Assembly: GCF_004683905.1 (NCBI RefSeq)
Contig: NZ_CP038438.1
Coordinates: 3,596,001 to 3,660,000, forward strand
Source of the DNA: Pseudomonas fluorescens
Lineage (GTDB): Bacteria > Pseudomonadota > Gammaproteobacteria > Pseudomonadales > Pseudomonadaceae
Reading direction: 5' to 3'
Length of the DNA: 64,000 nt
The translations under genes and the position numbers were made by a program. Of the stretch, positions 17,222 to 26,853 are shown piece by piece (within the stretch, counting starts at the first letter, position 1; the number at the start of each line of letters is the position of its first letter). Below the pieces are notes generated by a model. It was not told where the DNA came from and did not search any database. It saw nothing but the letters and a program-made list of their open reading frames with translations.

Positions 17222-19473
17222 TGAACGTGCGTATCGATCCGTCCCAGGAAGCATCAGCACTGGCTCTGCATGAACCGATCAATGTGTCGCGCAGACGTTT
17301 TCTGACCGGCACCGCCGTCGGCGCACTGGTGCTCGGTTTCGGCCTGCCGCTGGGCACGACTCGCGTGCAAGCGGCAGTGGCGGCCGCGACTGCCGAGCGT
17401 GGCACGCAGGTACCGGCGTTTCTGGAAATTCGCCCGGACAACCGCGTGCGCCTGCTCTGCCCGTTCATGGAAGGCGGACAAGGTACGTTCACCGCGATGG
17501 CGCAGATCGTCGGTGAAGAACTGGATGCCGACCCGTCGACATTCCTGGTCGAAGCCGCGCCGCCCGGCGAAGCCTATGTGGTGATGGAAAACGGTATGCG
17601 CATCACCGGCGGCAGCATGTCGGTGCGCATGAGTTACCCGGTGATGCGCCGCCTCGGCGCCCTCGCCCGCGCCATGCTGCTGCAGGCCGGTGCGCAGAAA
17701 CTTGGGGTGCCGGTCAGCGAACTGACTACCGAACCCGGCAAAGTCGTGCACACCAGGTCGGGGCGATCCGTGGCCTACGGCGAACTGGCCGAGCACGCCA
17801 TGGATCTGCCGGTTCCCGATCCGGCTTCGGTGCAACTGCGTGATCCGAGCCAGTTCCGCTGGATCGGCAAACCGGTGAAGCGCGTCGATGCCTACGACAA
17901 GTCCACGGGCAAGGCGCTCTACAGCATCGATCTGAAGGTCGACGACATGCTCCACGCCGCCGTTCAGCATGCCCCGCGTTTGGGCATGACCGTGGGTAAC
18001 CTGCGCAACGAAGAGCAGGTTAAAGCGATGAAAGGCGTGCATTCCGTGCATCGCCTGCCGGGGGCCGTGGCGGTGGTCGCCGAGCGCTGGTGGCACGCCA
18101 AACGTGCAGTGGAAGCGATTCAGGTCGACTGGCAGGAACCCACGGCCGACAGCAAAGTACGGCCGATGCCCGCGGATTTTTCCAGCGACGCCTGGCTCAA
18201 GCGCCTGGCTGACGACAAAGGCCCGGCCAGGGATGATGAAAATGAGGGCGACGTGGCTGCAGTTCTGGCCAGCGCCAAAACGCGGATTGACGCCACTTAC
18301 CACAATCAGTACCTGAACCACGGCCAGTTGGAGCCGCCATCGGCGCTGGCCCGATTCAATCCCGACGGTTCGCTGGAAGTCTGGCTGCCCAATCAGGCGC
18401 CGGACATGTTCCGTGCCGACATCGCCAAACGCACCGGGCTGGATCCGTCGCGCATCACCTTGCATTCGCCATTGCTGGGGGGCTTCTTCGGTCGGCATTT
18501 CCTCTACGACGCCGCCAGTCCCTACCCGCAGGCAATCGAGTTATCGAAAGCGGTTGGCCGCCCGGTCAAACTGATCTGGAGCCGCGAGGAAGAGTTCCTG
18601 CGCGACGTGCTGCGTCCGGTGGCAGCGGTGAATTTCCGTGCGGCGCTGGATAATGACGGCTGGCCGCTGGCGATCGAAGCAATCAGTGCCACCGAAGGCC
18701 CGACCGAGGCGCTGGCCGGCAAACAGGGTGAGAAGCTCGACCCGACGGCGCTTGAAGGCTTGTCAGGCAAGTCCTATGCGATCCCCAACAAGCGCATCGC
18801 GCAGATCTACGCCAAAGGCCCGGCGATGCTGGGTTACTGGCGTTCGGTGGGCAATTCGCTCAACGACTTCTTCTATGAATCGTTCCTTGACGAACTGGCC
18901 GACAAGGGCGGCAAGGACCCGTTCGAATTGCGCCTGCATCTGCTGCGCGACAACCCGCGACTGACCACGCTGCTGCAAGCGGTGGGCGAGCTGTCGGGTG
19001 GCTGGAAGCGTGGGCCGTTTACCGCGGCGGACGGCAGCAAACGCGCGCGAGGCGTGGCGATGGCGTCGCCGTTCGGTACCCAGACGGCGGTGATCGCCGA
19101 GGTCTCCATCGAGAACGGCCAGGTCAAGGTGCACGACATCTGGCAGGCGATCGACCCCGGTAGCATCGTCAATCCGGCGATTGTCGAAGCACAGGTCAAT
19201 GGCGCGGTGGCGCTGGGCCTGTCGCAGACCCTGGTGGAGGAAGCCGTGTGGATTGATGGCAAACCGCGCGCGCGCAACTACGACTTGTATCCGATCCTGC
19301 CGCCTGCGCGGATGGCCCGGGTCCACGTGCGTGTTGTCGAGAGCGGGGAAAAAATGGGCGGCATCGGCGAACCACCGTTGCCCGCTGTCGCGCCCGCCGT
19401 CGCCAATGCGGTGGCAACGCTGACCGGGCAACGGGTGCGCAGCCTGCCCATGAGCCGACACACCTTCACTTGA
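17221..19473 (+). CDS. iorB: molybdopterin-binding large subunit (IorB-like)
   Basis: The 750-residue catalytic subunit begins with a twin-arginine signal (SRRRFLTGTAVGALVLG, residues 23-39), so the complex is likely exported folded to the periplasm or inner-membrane face. The molybdopterin cytosine dinucleotide-binding domains follow, and the active-site glutamate is in GIGEPPLP (E717). Homologues oxidise aldehydes or N-heterocycles using water as oxygen source. The substrate is not deducible; aldehydes are as likely as isoquinoline. It overlaps iorA by one base and is followed by the cytochrome c gene. Confidence 0.93.
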   Translation: MNVRIDPSQEASALALHEPINVSRRRFLTGTAVGALVLGFGLPLGTTRVQAAVAAATAERGTQVPAFLEIRPDNRVRLLCPFMEGGQGTFTAMAQIVGEELDADPSTFLVEAAPPGEAYVVMENGMRITGGSMSVRMSYPVMRRLGALARAMLLQAGAQKLGVPVSELTTEPGKVVHTRSGRSVAYGELAEHAMDLPVPDPASVQLRDPSQFRWIGKPVKRVDAYDKSTGKALYSIDLKVDDMLHAAVQHAPRLGMTVGNLRNEEQVKAMKGVHSVHRLPGAVAVVAERWWHAKRAVEAIQVDWQEPTADSKVRPMPADFSSDAWLKRLADDKGPARDDENEGDVAAVLASAKTRIDATYHNQYLNHGQLEPPSALARFNPDGSLEVWLPNQAPDMFRADIAKRTGLDPSRITLHSPLLGGFFGRHFLYDAASPYPQAIELSKAVGRPVKLIWSREEEFLRDVLRPVAAVNFRAALDNDGWPLAIEAISATEGPTEALAGKQGEKLDPTALEGLSGKSYAIPNKRIAQIYAKGPAMLGYWRSVGNSLNDFFYESFLDELADKGGKDPFELRLHLLRDNPRLTTLLQAVGELSGGWKRGPFTAADGSKRARGVAMASPFGTQTAVIAEVSIENGQVKVHDIWQAIDPGSIVNPAIVEAQVNGAVALGLSQTLVEEAVWIDGKPRARNYDLYPILPPARMARVHVRVVESGEKMGGIGEPPLPAVAPAVANAVATLTGQRVRSLPMSRHTFT

Positions 19474-19490
19474 TCAGCGCCGGAGCGTCC

Positions 19491-20843
19491 ATGAATAACA
19501 GCCGATTCGCAAGAACCGCTGGCTGGCTGGCAGTGCCGTGCCTGGTCGCGGCAGGCCTGCTGGCCTGGTATGTCACCCGCGAGCCTGTCTCGCGCCTTGA
19601 AAACAACCACACCGCCGTGGCCGATATCGACCCGGCGCTGGTCGCTCGTGGCGAATACGTCGCCCGACTCAGCGATTGCGTGGCGTGCCACAGCGTGCCG
19701 GGCGGTGCGCCGTTCGCTGGCGGCCTGGAAATGGCCACGCCACTTGGCGCGATCCACGCGACCAACATCACCCCGGAGCCGGAAACCGGCATCGGTCGCT
19801 ACAGCCTGGCGGACTTCGACCGTGCGGTGCGCCACGGCGTAGCGCCCGACAGCCGTCGTCTGTACCCGGCGATGCCCTACCCGTCCTACGCCAAGCTCAG
19901 TGACGACGATGTGCGAGCGCTGTACGCGTTCTTCATGAAAGGCGTGGCACCGGTCAAGCAGGCGAATATCCCGAGTGCGATTCCTTTCCCGTTGAACCTG
20001 CGCTGGCCGATTGCGTTGTGGAACGGTGTCTTCGCCGATACCGAACCTTACGTGGCCAAACCCTCGCAGGATGCCGTGTGGAATCGCGGCGCTTATCTCG
20101 TTCAAGGCGCCGGGCACTGCGGCAGTTGCCATACGCCGCGCGGTCTGGCGTTCAACGAGAAGGCTCTGGATGAATCCGCCACGCCGTACCTCGCCGGCGC
20201 CTTGCTCGATGGCTGGTACGCGCCAAGCCTGCGTGATGATCACAACACCGGTCTGGGCCGCTGGAGTGAGCCGGAGATCGTGCAGTTCCTCAAGACCGGG
20301 CGCAACAAACATGCAGTGGTTTATGGCTCAATGACCGAGGCGTTCAACAACTCGACTCAGTTCATGAGCGATGACGATCTGACCGCGATCGCCCGCTATC
20401 TCAAGTCATTGCCGGGGGATCCTCAGCGCGACGGCCAGCCATGGCAGTACCAAACGGTTTCGGCGACGGAACGTCTGGACGCGCCCGGTGCTCATACCTA
20501 CGTCACGCGCTGTGCTTCGTGCCACGGTTTGGACGGCAAGGGCCAGTCGGAATGGATGCCGCCGCTGGCCGGCGCCACGTCGGCACTGGCCAAGGAAAGT
20601 GCCTCGGCGATCAACATCACCCTCAACGGTTCGCAACGGGTGGTGGCCGCCGGAGTACCGGACGCCTATCGCATGCCAGCCTTCCGCGAACAGTTGTCGG
20701 ATCAACAGATCGCCGAAGTGCTGACCTTCATGCGCAGCACCTGGGGCAATCAGGGCGGTGCCATTGAACCCCAGGCCGTCAACAAGCTGCGTGAACGTAC
20801 GGATCCGGCCAGCAGCAGCCCGATCATCCTGCAAATGCGTTAG
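19491..20843 (+). CDS. tri-heme membrane-anchored cytochrome c
   Basis: The 450-residue protein has an N-terminal hydrophobic anchor (about 8-26) and three CXXCH heme sites: CVACH at 63-67, CGSCH at 210-214 and CASCH at 341-345. This layout is that of the AdhB-type cytochrome subunit that passes electrons from periplasmic dehydrogenases to ubiquinone. ATG 19491 (after CGGAGCG) is preferred to the TTG at 19470 that would overlap iorB. In context it is the electron acceptor of the IorAB enzyme. Confidence 0.92.
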   Translation: MNNSRFARTAGWLAVPCLVAAGLLAWYVTREPVSRLENNHTAVADIDPALVARGEYVARLSDCVACHSVPGGAPFAGGLEMATPLGAIHATNITPEPETGIGRYSLADFDRAVRHGVAPDSRRLYPAMPYPSYAKLSDDDVRALYAFFMKGVAPVKQANIPSAIPFPLNLRWPIALWNGVFADTEPYVAKPSQDAVWNRGAYLVQGAGHCGSCHTPRGLAFNEKALDESATPYLAGALLDGWYAPSLRDDHNTGLGRWSEPEIVQFLKTGRNKHAVVYGSMTEAFNNSTQFMSDDDLTAIARYLKSLPGDPQRDGQPWQYQTVSATERLDAPGAHTYVTRCASCHGLDGKGQSEWMPPLAGATSALAKESASAINITLNGSQRVVAAGVPDAYRMPAFREQLSDQQIAEVLTFMRSTWGNQGGAIEPQAVNKLRERTDPASSSPIILQMR

Positions 20844-20853
20844 AGGAACTTTG

Positions 20854-21873
20854 ATGGAAAGCATCGACTTGCTGGTCCTGCGCACCGCGCGGGACTGGCT
20901 CGCCGCCGGCGAGCAAGTGTTGCTCGCCACGGTGGCGCGCACATGGGGCTCTTCGCCGCGCCCGACAGGCTCGATGATGGCCTTGCGTAACGACGGGCGT
21001 GTGGTCGGCAGCGTGTCCGGCGGCTGCATCGAGGACGACCTGATCGATCGCTACACCACCGCGCATGGCGGCAGCGGCCTCAAGGACAGTGCGCCCGAGG
21101 TGGTGCGCTACGGCGTCAGCGCCGACGAGGCGCATCGTTTCGGTTTGCCCTGTGGCGGCACGCTTGAGCTGATTCTGGAGTTCAATCCCTCATGGCAGGT
21201 GCTCGACGAGCTGCTGGTGCAACTGGATGCCGGGCAACTGGTGCGCCGCTGCCTGGCACTGGATAGCGGTCGCGTCACACTGCAAGCCACGGCAACTCCT
21301 GAGCAATTCAGTTTCGACGGCCAACAGATGCTCAATACCCTCGGGCCGGGGTATCGGCTGCTGATGATCGGTGCCGGCGCGCTGGCCGAGTATCTGGCGA
21401 CCATGGCGCTGTTCAACGGCTTCAAGGTCGCGGTGTGCGACCCACGTGCCGAATACATCGACACCTGGGCGGTGAACGGTGTGGAGCGCATCATCGGCAT
21501 GCCGGATGACGTGGTGCGCGACTTCGCGGTCGATCTGCGCACCTGTATCGTCGCCTTGAGTCATGATCCGCGACTCGACGATCTGGCACTGCTCGAGGCC
21601 CTGCACAGCCCGGCGTTTTACATCGGCGCCATCGGTTCGCGGCGCAACAGTCAGCTGCGCCGCGAACGTCTGATCGAGCATTTCGGTGAGACCCAGGCAT
21701 CACTCGAACGGCTGCACGGGCCAATCGGCATCTACATTGGCAGCAAGACACCGGCGGAAATCGCGGTCAGCGTGATGGCCGAGATCCTGGCCGCGAAGAA
21801 TGGCGCCAATTTGCCGAAGGCGTTTTCGATTGCCAGAGCCAAGGCGCAACAGGGTCTGGCGCAATCGCATTGA
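20854..21873 (+). CDS. XdhC-family molybdenum cofactor insertion/maturation protein
   Basis: The 339 residues comprise an N-terminal XdhC/CoxI domain (about 10-75, VARTWGSSPRPTGSMMAL, then SVSGGCIEDDL) and a C-terminal Rossmann XdhC_C domain (about 165-310, LMIGAGALAEYLA, then YIGAIGSRR). XdhC proteins bind and sulfurate the molybdenum cofactor and deliver it to a dedicated hydroxylase. ATG 20854 is 11 bp after the cytochrome stop with AGAGGAAC before it. It is the last gene of the operon and presumably services IorB. Confidence 0.92.
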   Translation: MESIDLLVLRTARDWLAAGEQVLLATVARTWGSSPRPTGSMMALRNDGRVVGSVSGGCIEDDLIDRYTTAHGGSGLKDSAPEVVRYGVSADEAHRFGLPCGGTLELILEFNPSWQVLDELLVQLDAGQLVRRCLALDSGRVTLQATATPEQFSFDGQQMLNTLGPGYRLLMIGAGALAEYLATMALFNGFKVAVCDPRAEYIDTWAVNGVERIIGMPDDVVRDFAVDLRTCIVALSHDPRLDDLALLEALHSPAFYIGAIGSRRNSQLRRERLIEHFGETQASLERLHGPIGIYIGSKTPAEIAVSVMAEILAAKNGANLPKAFSIARAKAQQGLAQSH

Positions 21874-21900
21874 GCCCCGTTGCTTGGCCCTGTGCCTATA

Positions 21901-22911
21901 TCAGGCGACTTTGATCACCACTTTGCCAAACGCGCCCTTCGCCAGATGCTCGTACGCCTCGCGCGCTTTCTCGAACGGATACACCTGATCGATCACCGGG
22001 CGAATCTTGTGCTGGTTGAGGAAGACGTTCATTCGGTCGAAGGATGAGCGCGGTGCCACGGCGATACCGCGAATGGTGGTCTGGCGGAAAATCAGCGGCA
22101 TCAGATTGAGTGCAACGGTCTGCCCGGTCAAAAAGCCGATTTGTGCAATGCGCCCGGAAGCCTTGGTCGCTGCAACCGACTGATTGATGCCGTTGCCACC
22201 GGCCACGTCGAGCAGCAGATCCACGCCTTTGCCGTCAGTCAGCCGCAACACTTCATCGGCCCAGTTCGGTGTCGTTCTGTAGTTCACGCCCGCGACCGCT
22301 CCCAGTTCCTTCACGGCTTGCAGGTTGTGCTCGCTACTCGATGTGGCGATCACTTTGGCGCCCAGCGCCGTGGCGATCTGCACGGCAAAAATCGACACCC
22401 CGCCCGTGCCTTGTACCAGCACGGTCTGACCGGGCTGGATCTGTCCAAAGTCGACCAGTGAGTACCACGCCGTGAGCGCAGCAATCGGCAACGTCGCCGC
22501 CTCTTCGTCGCTCATGTTGTCCGGCGCGGCAACGGCGCTGTCTTCGTGGATGATCATGTATTCGGCCAATCCGCCGGGCAACGGCGAACCAAAGCAGTAG
22601 TCCGGTTCATTCGGCCCCGGCTCGCCATCCAGCCAGCGGGAATACAGATGCGAGTTGACCCGATCGCCGACCTTGAAGCGGCTGACGCCGTCACCCACCG
22701 CGACCACGGTGCCCGCTGCGTCGCTCACCGGAATCAACGGTTTGGGCACCATGTGCGGCTCGTAGATGCCGTCAACGATCGCCTTGTCGCGAAAATTGAG
22801 GGACACGGCGCCGACCTTTACCAGCAATTCGCCGGACTGTGGCTGCGGGGTCGCTGTCTCTTCCAGGTGCAGACTGTCGAGGCCGAACTCTTTCAGTAAC
22901 CAGGCTTTCAT
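21901..22911 (-). CDS. NAD(P)-dependent alcohol dehydrogenase / quinone reductase-like protein
   Basis: The 336-residue MDR protein starts at ATG 22909-22911 (MKAWLLKEFGLDSL). The GroES-like domain contains LIPVSDAAGTVVAVG; the nucleotide motif VQGTGGVSIFAVQIATALGA lies near 162-181. No catalytic zinc Cys/His set is visible. The longer reading frame to 23004 runs through a promoter-like spacer and is not favoured. It is divergent from the LysR gene at 23062 and convergent with xdhC. Confidence 0.9.
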   Translation of the reverse strand: MKAWLLKEFGLDSLHLEETATPQPQSGELLVKVGAVSLNFRDKAIVDGIYEPHMVPKPLIPVSDAAGTVVAVGDGVSRFKVGDRVNSHLYSRWLDGEPGPNEPDYCFGSPLPGGLAEYMIIHEDSAVAAPDNMSDEEAATLPIAALTAWYSLVDFGQIQPGQTVLVQGTGGVSIFAVQIATALGAKVIATSSSEHNLQAVKELGAVAGVNYRTTPNWADEVLRLTDGKGVDLLLDVAGGNGINQSVAATKASGRIAQIGFLTGQTVALNLMPLIFRQTTIRGIAVAPRSSFDRMNVFLNQHKIRPVIDQVYPFEKAREAYEHLAKGAFGKVVIKVA

Positions 22912-23061
22912 TGCGAATCTCCAAAAACGGATCAATGGCTGCAAACCACCAAGGGTTTGCCTGGGCACATCTTTCGCTGTTGGGCTCGCGCAATAAATAC
23001 GCAAAAAGGCACATGATTATTCTATCCTCAAGCAACAATTGAATTCCGTCAGGTCCCGATC

Positions 23062-23976
23062 ATGGAATTGCTGCAATCGATGCGACTGTTCGCTCGGCTT
23101 GCCGAGCTCGGCAGCTTCACTAAAGCCGCCGAATCGCTGGACATCGGGCGCCCCCAGGTCACCCGTTACATCCAGGAGCTGGAAACATCCCTGGGTGTGC
23201 GTCTGTTTCAGCGCACCACCAGAAAAGTCGCGCTCACCACCGAAGGCCAACTGTTCTATGAGCGAGTGCAGGAAATTCTCGCGGATATCTCGGCCGCCAC
23301 TTCGATGTTCGACCGCAGCGGAGCAACGCTCGAAGGCCGGCTTCGGGTCGATATCCCGACCGCGTTCGCGCAACTGGACTTCATCAAAAACCTGAAAACC
23401 TTCACCAGCGCCTTCCCCGGGATCGACATGGTGCTGGGCGTGACTGATCGGGCGGTCGACCTGATCGGTGAAGGCATCGACTGCGCGTTACGAATTGGCG
23501 AGTTACCGGACTCGACCTTGATCGCTCGCCCGATCGCCATGGCGACCATGGTCACGTGCGCAGCCCCCGAGTATCTGCAGGAACACGGCGAACCGCGGAC
23601 ACTCGACGATCTGAATGCCCATCGCGGGGTGAATTTTCTTTCCGGCCAAAACAACAGGACATTGCCCTGGCACTTCTCGGTCAAAGGCAAAGACCGCGCG
23701 TTCATCAGCAACGCCGGCATCACCGTCACCGAGTCGAATGCCTACGTGCAGTGCGGCGTAGCGGGCTTTGGAATCATTCAGGCGCCAGGCATCACCGTGG
23801 CCGAATATCTGGCCAGCGGCACCCTGGTGGAAATCCTCAGCGCCTATCGGCCCACCCCGCGCCCGGTATCACTGCTGTACCCCAGCCGCACGCACCTGGC
23901 TGCGCAAGTTCAGGTATTTGTCGAATGGCTGCAGCAGCACTTTGTGCAGATCTATCCTGACTGGCTGGAACAATAA
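23062..23976 (+). CDS. LysR-family regulator
   Basis: The 304 residues open with MELLQSMRLFARLAELGSF and TKAAESLDIGRPQVTRYIQELE, the HTH of the large DsdC/YafC-like group. The effector domain spans about 90-295. It is divergent from the quinone-reductase-like gene 150 bp away, its likely target, and followed 52 bp later by a GNAT gene that may be co-transcribed. Confidence 0.92.
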   Translation: MELLQSMRLFARLAELGSFTKAAESLDIGRPQVTRYIQELETSLGVRLFQRTTRKVALTTEGQLFYERVQEILADISAATSMFDRSGATLEGRLRVDIPTAFAQLDFIKNLKTFTSAFPGIDMVLGVTDRAVDLIGEGIDCALRIGELPDSTLIARPIAMATMVTCAAPEYLQEHGEPRTLDDLNAHRGVNFLSGQNNRTLPWHFSVKGKDRAFISNAGITVTESNAYVQCGVAGFGIIQAPGITVAEYLASGTLVEILSAYRPTPRPVSLLYPSRTHLAAQVQVFVEWLQQHFVQIYPDWLEQ

Positions 23977-24028
23977 CGATCAACAGCGCCTTTCGAGGCT
24001 TGCGCGTAATCAAGGAGCACCGCACGAC

Positions 24029-24508
24029 ATGGAACAAATCACTTACCGCACCGCGACGGGCGCAGACGCGTTGAGCATGTGTGAGCTGGGGCAATTGCTT
24101 AACGACGTGCATCACAATGCCCGCCCCGACATCTATGCCCCGCCCACCGCGGACTTTTCCCGCGACCTGCCCCACTGGTCAGGCCTTTTCGAAAAACCCG
24201 GTCACGTTGTGTTCATCGCCCATGTCGACGATCAACCTGCGGCGTTTATCACGGCCAGCCTGTCGGCCAGTTCAGGGCCGTTGATGCAACCGCAGAATGT
24301 CGTTCGCATCGGCTCGGTGTGTGTCGCCGAACAGTTTTCGGGACAGGGCATCGGCCGTGGGCTGATGAATCTGGTGAAAAACTGGGCGATCGAACAGGAT
24401 GCCCAGGATCTGCGGTTGACCGTCTGGCCATTCAATCGCCGTGCCGCGCGGATGTATGCGGAGTTCGGCTTTGAGACTCGGGCTGTCGAAATGGGCATGC
24501 GTTTGTAG
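24029..24508 (+). CDS. GNAT-family N-acetyltransferase
   Basis: The 159-residue protein has the GNAT acetyl-CoA loop (VAEQFSGQGIGRGLMNLV, the Q/R-x-x-G-x-G/A pattern near residue 107) and a C-terminal RRAARMYAEFGFE strand-helix. ATG 24029 is preceded by AAGGAG at 12 bases. A longer frame back to 23768 overlaps the LysR gene and is rejected. The substrate is unknown. Confidence 0.88.
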   Translation: MEQITYRTATGADALSMCELGQLLNDVHHNARPDIYAPPTADFSRDLPHWSGLFEKPGHVVFIAHVDDQPAAFITASLSASSGPLMQPQNVVRIGSVCVAEQFSGQGIGRGLMNLVKNWAIEQDAQDLRLTVWPFNRRAARMYAEFGFETRAVEMGMRL

Positions 24509-24624
24509 CGGTTTGCCCTCGTCCAGACTTTTCCGGGACTGCGCGCAGCGATCTGGAAATCACGGCTTTCGCCAACCGGCTGGCAAACGTGTTCAGCGCC
24601 TGCGTGATGACGCTGAATCAACCT

Positions 24625-25578
24625 TCAACGTGAGGCGGCTGCACGGGTGAACTGCTGCTCCGTCACCACGCTGCCCCACTGACTGCCCGGCTCTTCCATG
24701 GTCAATTCGAACCCGGCCGCTTCGTACAGTCGGCGCGCGGCGTCGAGGCCCTTGAAGGTCCAGAGCTGAATCGCGTCAAACCCCCGCTGATCGCAAAACT
24801 CCACCGCCGCGCTCAGCAGTTGCCGGCCGACGCCACTGCCGCGGCAGCCGTCGTCGAGGATGAACCAGCGCAAATGCGCCTGATTGCTGCCCAGATCCTG
24901 GCCGTCGATTGCGATCGAGCCAACGATGCGCTCATCAAGCGTCGCCACCCAGATCTGGTTGCAGGGCTGATCGAGGCGCCCGACAAACTCCGCCACTCCA
25001 CTGGCGACGCGGCTTTCAAAGATCGCGCCGAAACCGGAATGTCGCGAATAATAATCCGCATGCATTTGCGCCACGCGGCCGATCAGGCCGGGGCGATAGC
25101 CGGCGCTGATGTGCAGATTCGGCGCGAGCGGCCGGTCAGCACCCAGGCGGATGGTCTTGAGCGCATGCGCGTAGGTTGAAAGGCCCTGCGCCACGCTCTG
25201 TTGCTGCGACGGATTGAGCGTGTCCAGTGCCTTGCTGACCTGGGCCTGGCCGTAGGCATGAATGTCGGCGACGGTCTGCCGGCCCTGCGCCGTCAGGTGC
25301 AGATGCTTGACCCGGGCGTCCTCGGCGGCGCGCTCTTCGATCTCCCCGGCCTTGATCAGTTTGCCGACCATACGGCTGACACTGGACTTTTCAAGGCCAA
25401 GGCTTTGCGCCAGTTGCGCAGCGCTGACGCCGTCCCCGGCTTCGATTTCCAGCAATGCGTGCACGCCGGAGGCGGAATAGTCGGTCGCCGCCAGTGTGGC
25501 GCGCATGAAGCCCAACTCCCGCACCATCGTGCGTGACGCCGTGCGGATATCTTCGATCAAGGCTGGAGGAATAGTCAT
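24625..25578 (-). CDS. MarR regulator fused to GNAT acetyltransferase
   Basis: The 317 residues are in two clear modules. The N-terminal MarR winged helix (about 1-145) shows LAQSLGLEKSSVSRMVGKLIKAGEIE and AEDARVKHLHLTAQGRQTV in separate blocks. The C-terminal GNAT domain (about 155-310) shows FILDDGCRGSGVGRQLLSA and DAARRLYEAAGFEL. Such fusions occur in Pseudomonas but targets and acetyl acceptors are unknown. It is divergent from the quinone-reductase-like gene at 25742, with a palindromic operator between. Confidence 0.93.
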   Translation of the reverse strand: MTIPPALIEDIRTASRTMVRELGFMRATLAATDYSASGVHALLEIEAGDGVSAAQLAQSLGLEKSSVSRMVGKLIKAGEIEERAAEDARVKHLHLTAQGRQTVADIHAYGQAQVSKALDTLNPSQQQSVAQGLSTYAHALKTIRLGADRPLAPNLHISAGYRPGLIGRVAQMHADYYSRHSGFGAIFESRVASGVAEFVGRLDQPCNQIWVATLDERIVGSIAIDGQDLGSNQAHLRWFILDDGCRGSGVGRQLLSAAVEFCDQRGFDAIQLWTFKGLDAARRLYEAAGFELTMEEPGSQWGSVVTEQQFTRAAASR

Positions 25579-25601
25579 GACAAGCCACCACTGAGAACAT
25601 A

Positions 25602-25616
25602 GTTGTACGATACAAC
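25602..25616. promoter_or_regulatory. perfect inverted repeat, probable MarR operator
   Basis: GTTGTA-CGA-TACAAC is a perfect 6-3-6 palindrome located 24 bp upstream of the MarR-GNAT start and 126 bp upstream of the divergent reductase gene. TTGTA/TACAA half-sites are common among MarR operators. Autoregulation and repression of the reductase are the natural inference. Confidence 0.7.
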
Positions 25617-25741
25617 CATATTCCGCAATCTCTGTGCAATGCGCCGACTACGCTGGGTAACGGCGAACAGTATCCAGTCGACAAACCTCCCGGCAGGTTC
25701 CACCATGGCCCCTTTCCCTGAAATGACAGCGAGGCGTCGTA

Positions 25742-26740
25742 ATGAGCCAATCCACCATCCGCGCGTTGATCCTTGATGACTACGCTGAAAACAGCTTTCG
25801 CGAGGCGCAGATCGAACGCCCGGTGCCGCAGGACAACCAGGTTTTGGTGCGCATCATCGCCAGTGGTGTGAACCCCATCGACTACAAGATCCGCACCGGC
25901 AACGCGCCCTACGCCATGCCGGAACTGCCGGCGATTCTCGGTACTGACATGGCCGGCGTGATCGAAGCGGTGGGCGCCAACGTTACCCATCTGGCAGTGG
26001 GCGATGAGGTGTTTGGCATGGTCGGTGGCGTGCGCGGTTTGCCGGGGTCGCTGGCCGAGTACCTGGCCGTGGATGCGGATCTGGTGGCACGCAAGCCGAA
26101 AAATCTCGGCTTCCGTGAAGCTGCTGCGGTGCCGCTGGTGTTCCTGACCGCGTGGGAAGGTCTGGTCGACCGCGCACACGTCAAGGCCGGTCAGAAGGTG
26201 CTGGTGCATGGCGGCGCGGGCGGTGTCGGCCACATGGCAGTGCAAATTGCCGCCGCGCTGGGCGCTGAAGTGTTCGCCACGGTCTCGCCGGGCAAACGTT
26301 CGATTGTCGAAGGCTACGGCGCCACGGCCATCGACTACCAGAGCGTGCCAGTCGAGCAGTACGTGAATCAGTTCACCGACGGCCAGGGTTTTGACGTGAT
26401 CTACGATACCGTCGGCGGCAAGAGTCTGGATGATTCGTTCGCGGCAATCCGCCTCTACGGTCACGTCACCAGTTGCGCAGCGTTCGGCACCCACAATCTG
26501 GCCACCGGCTCGCTGCGCAGTGCCACGCTGTCGGGGATTTTCGTGTTACTGCCGATGCTCACCGGCGTCGGGCGCAAGCACCACGCAGAAATCCTCGGCT
26601 ACGCCACGCGGTTGATCGAAGAAGGCAAGGTCAAGCCGTTGATGCATGCTGAACGCTTCAGCCTCAGCCAGGCGCGCGAGGCGCATGACGCGGTGCAACA
26701 GGGCAAGGCAATTGGCAAGGTGGTGATCGACGTCGCCTGA
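25742..26740 (+). CDS. zinc-independent quinone oxidoreductase-like protein
   Basis: The 332-residue MDR protein has a GroES domain with GVNPIDYKIR and LGTDMAGVIEAVG, and a nucleotide-binding segment GGAGGVGHMAVQIAAALGAE near 158-177. The VDVA C-terminus and lack of zinc ligands place it with QOR-type enzymes that reduce quinones or enones with NADPH. The gene is divergent from the MarR-GNAT fusion and probably derepressed when that regulator binds its ligand. Confidence 0.92.
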   Translation: MSQSTIRALILDDYAENSFREAQIERPVPQDNQVLVRIIASGVNPIDYKIRTGNAPYAMPELPAILGTDMAGVIEAVGANVTHLAVGDEVFGMVGGVRGLPGSLAEYLAVDADLVARKPKNLGFREAAAVPLVFLTAWEGLVDRAHVKAGQKVLVHGGAGGVGHMAVQIAAALGAEVFATVSPGKRSIVEGYGATAIDYQSVPVEQYVNQFTDGQGFDVIYDTVGGKSLDDSFAAIRLYGHVTSCAAFGTHNLATGSLRSATLSGIFVLLPMLTGVGRKHHAEILGYATRLIEEGKVKPLMHAERFSLSQAREAHDAVQQGKAIGKVVIDVA

Positions 26741-26757
26741 ACCACACAAACTCCGGC

Positions 26758-26792
26758 AAAAAAAAACCCCACAACCGAATGAGGTGCGGGGC
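26758..26792 (-). terminator. terminator of the small lipoprotein gene (minus strand)
   Basis: On the minus strand, an imperfect stem (CCCCGCAC against GTGGGG, with a short bulge) is followed by nine T. It lies between the convergent quinone-reductase and lipoprotein genes and may also slow plus-strand transcription. Confidence 0.6.
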
Positions 26793-26853
26793 AAAGTATT
26801 GGTTGGTTGCGGCCAACCAAAGGAGCTCGGATAAAACGGTTTGTGCAACCGGA

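Noticed and set aside
25391..26494. 367-codon antisense frame across the MarR/quinone reductase junction
   Set aside because: Overlaps the palindromic operator and both genes; shadow.
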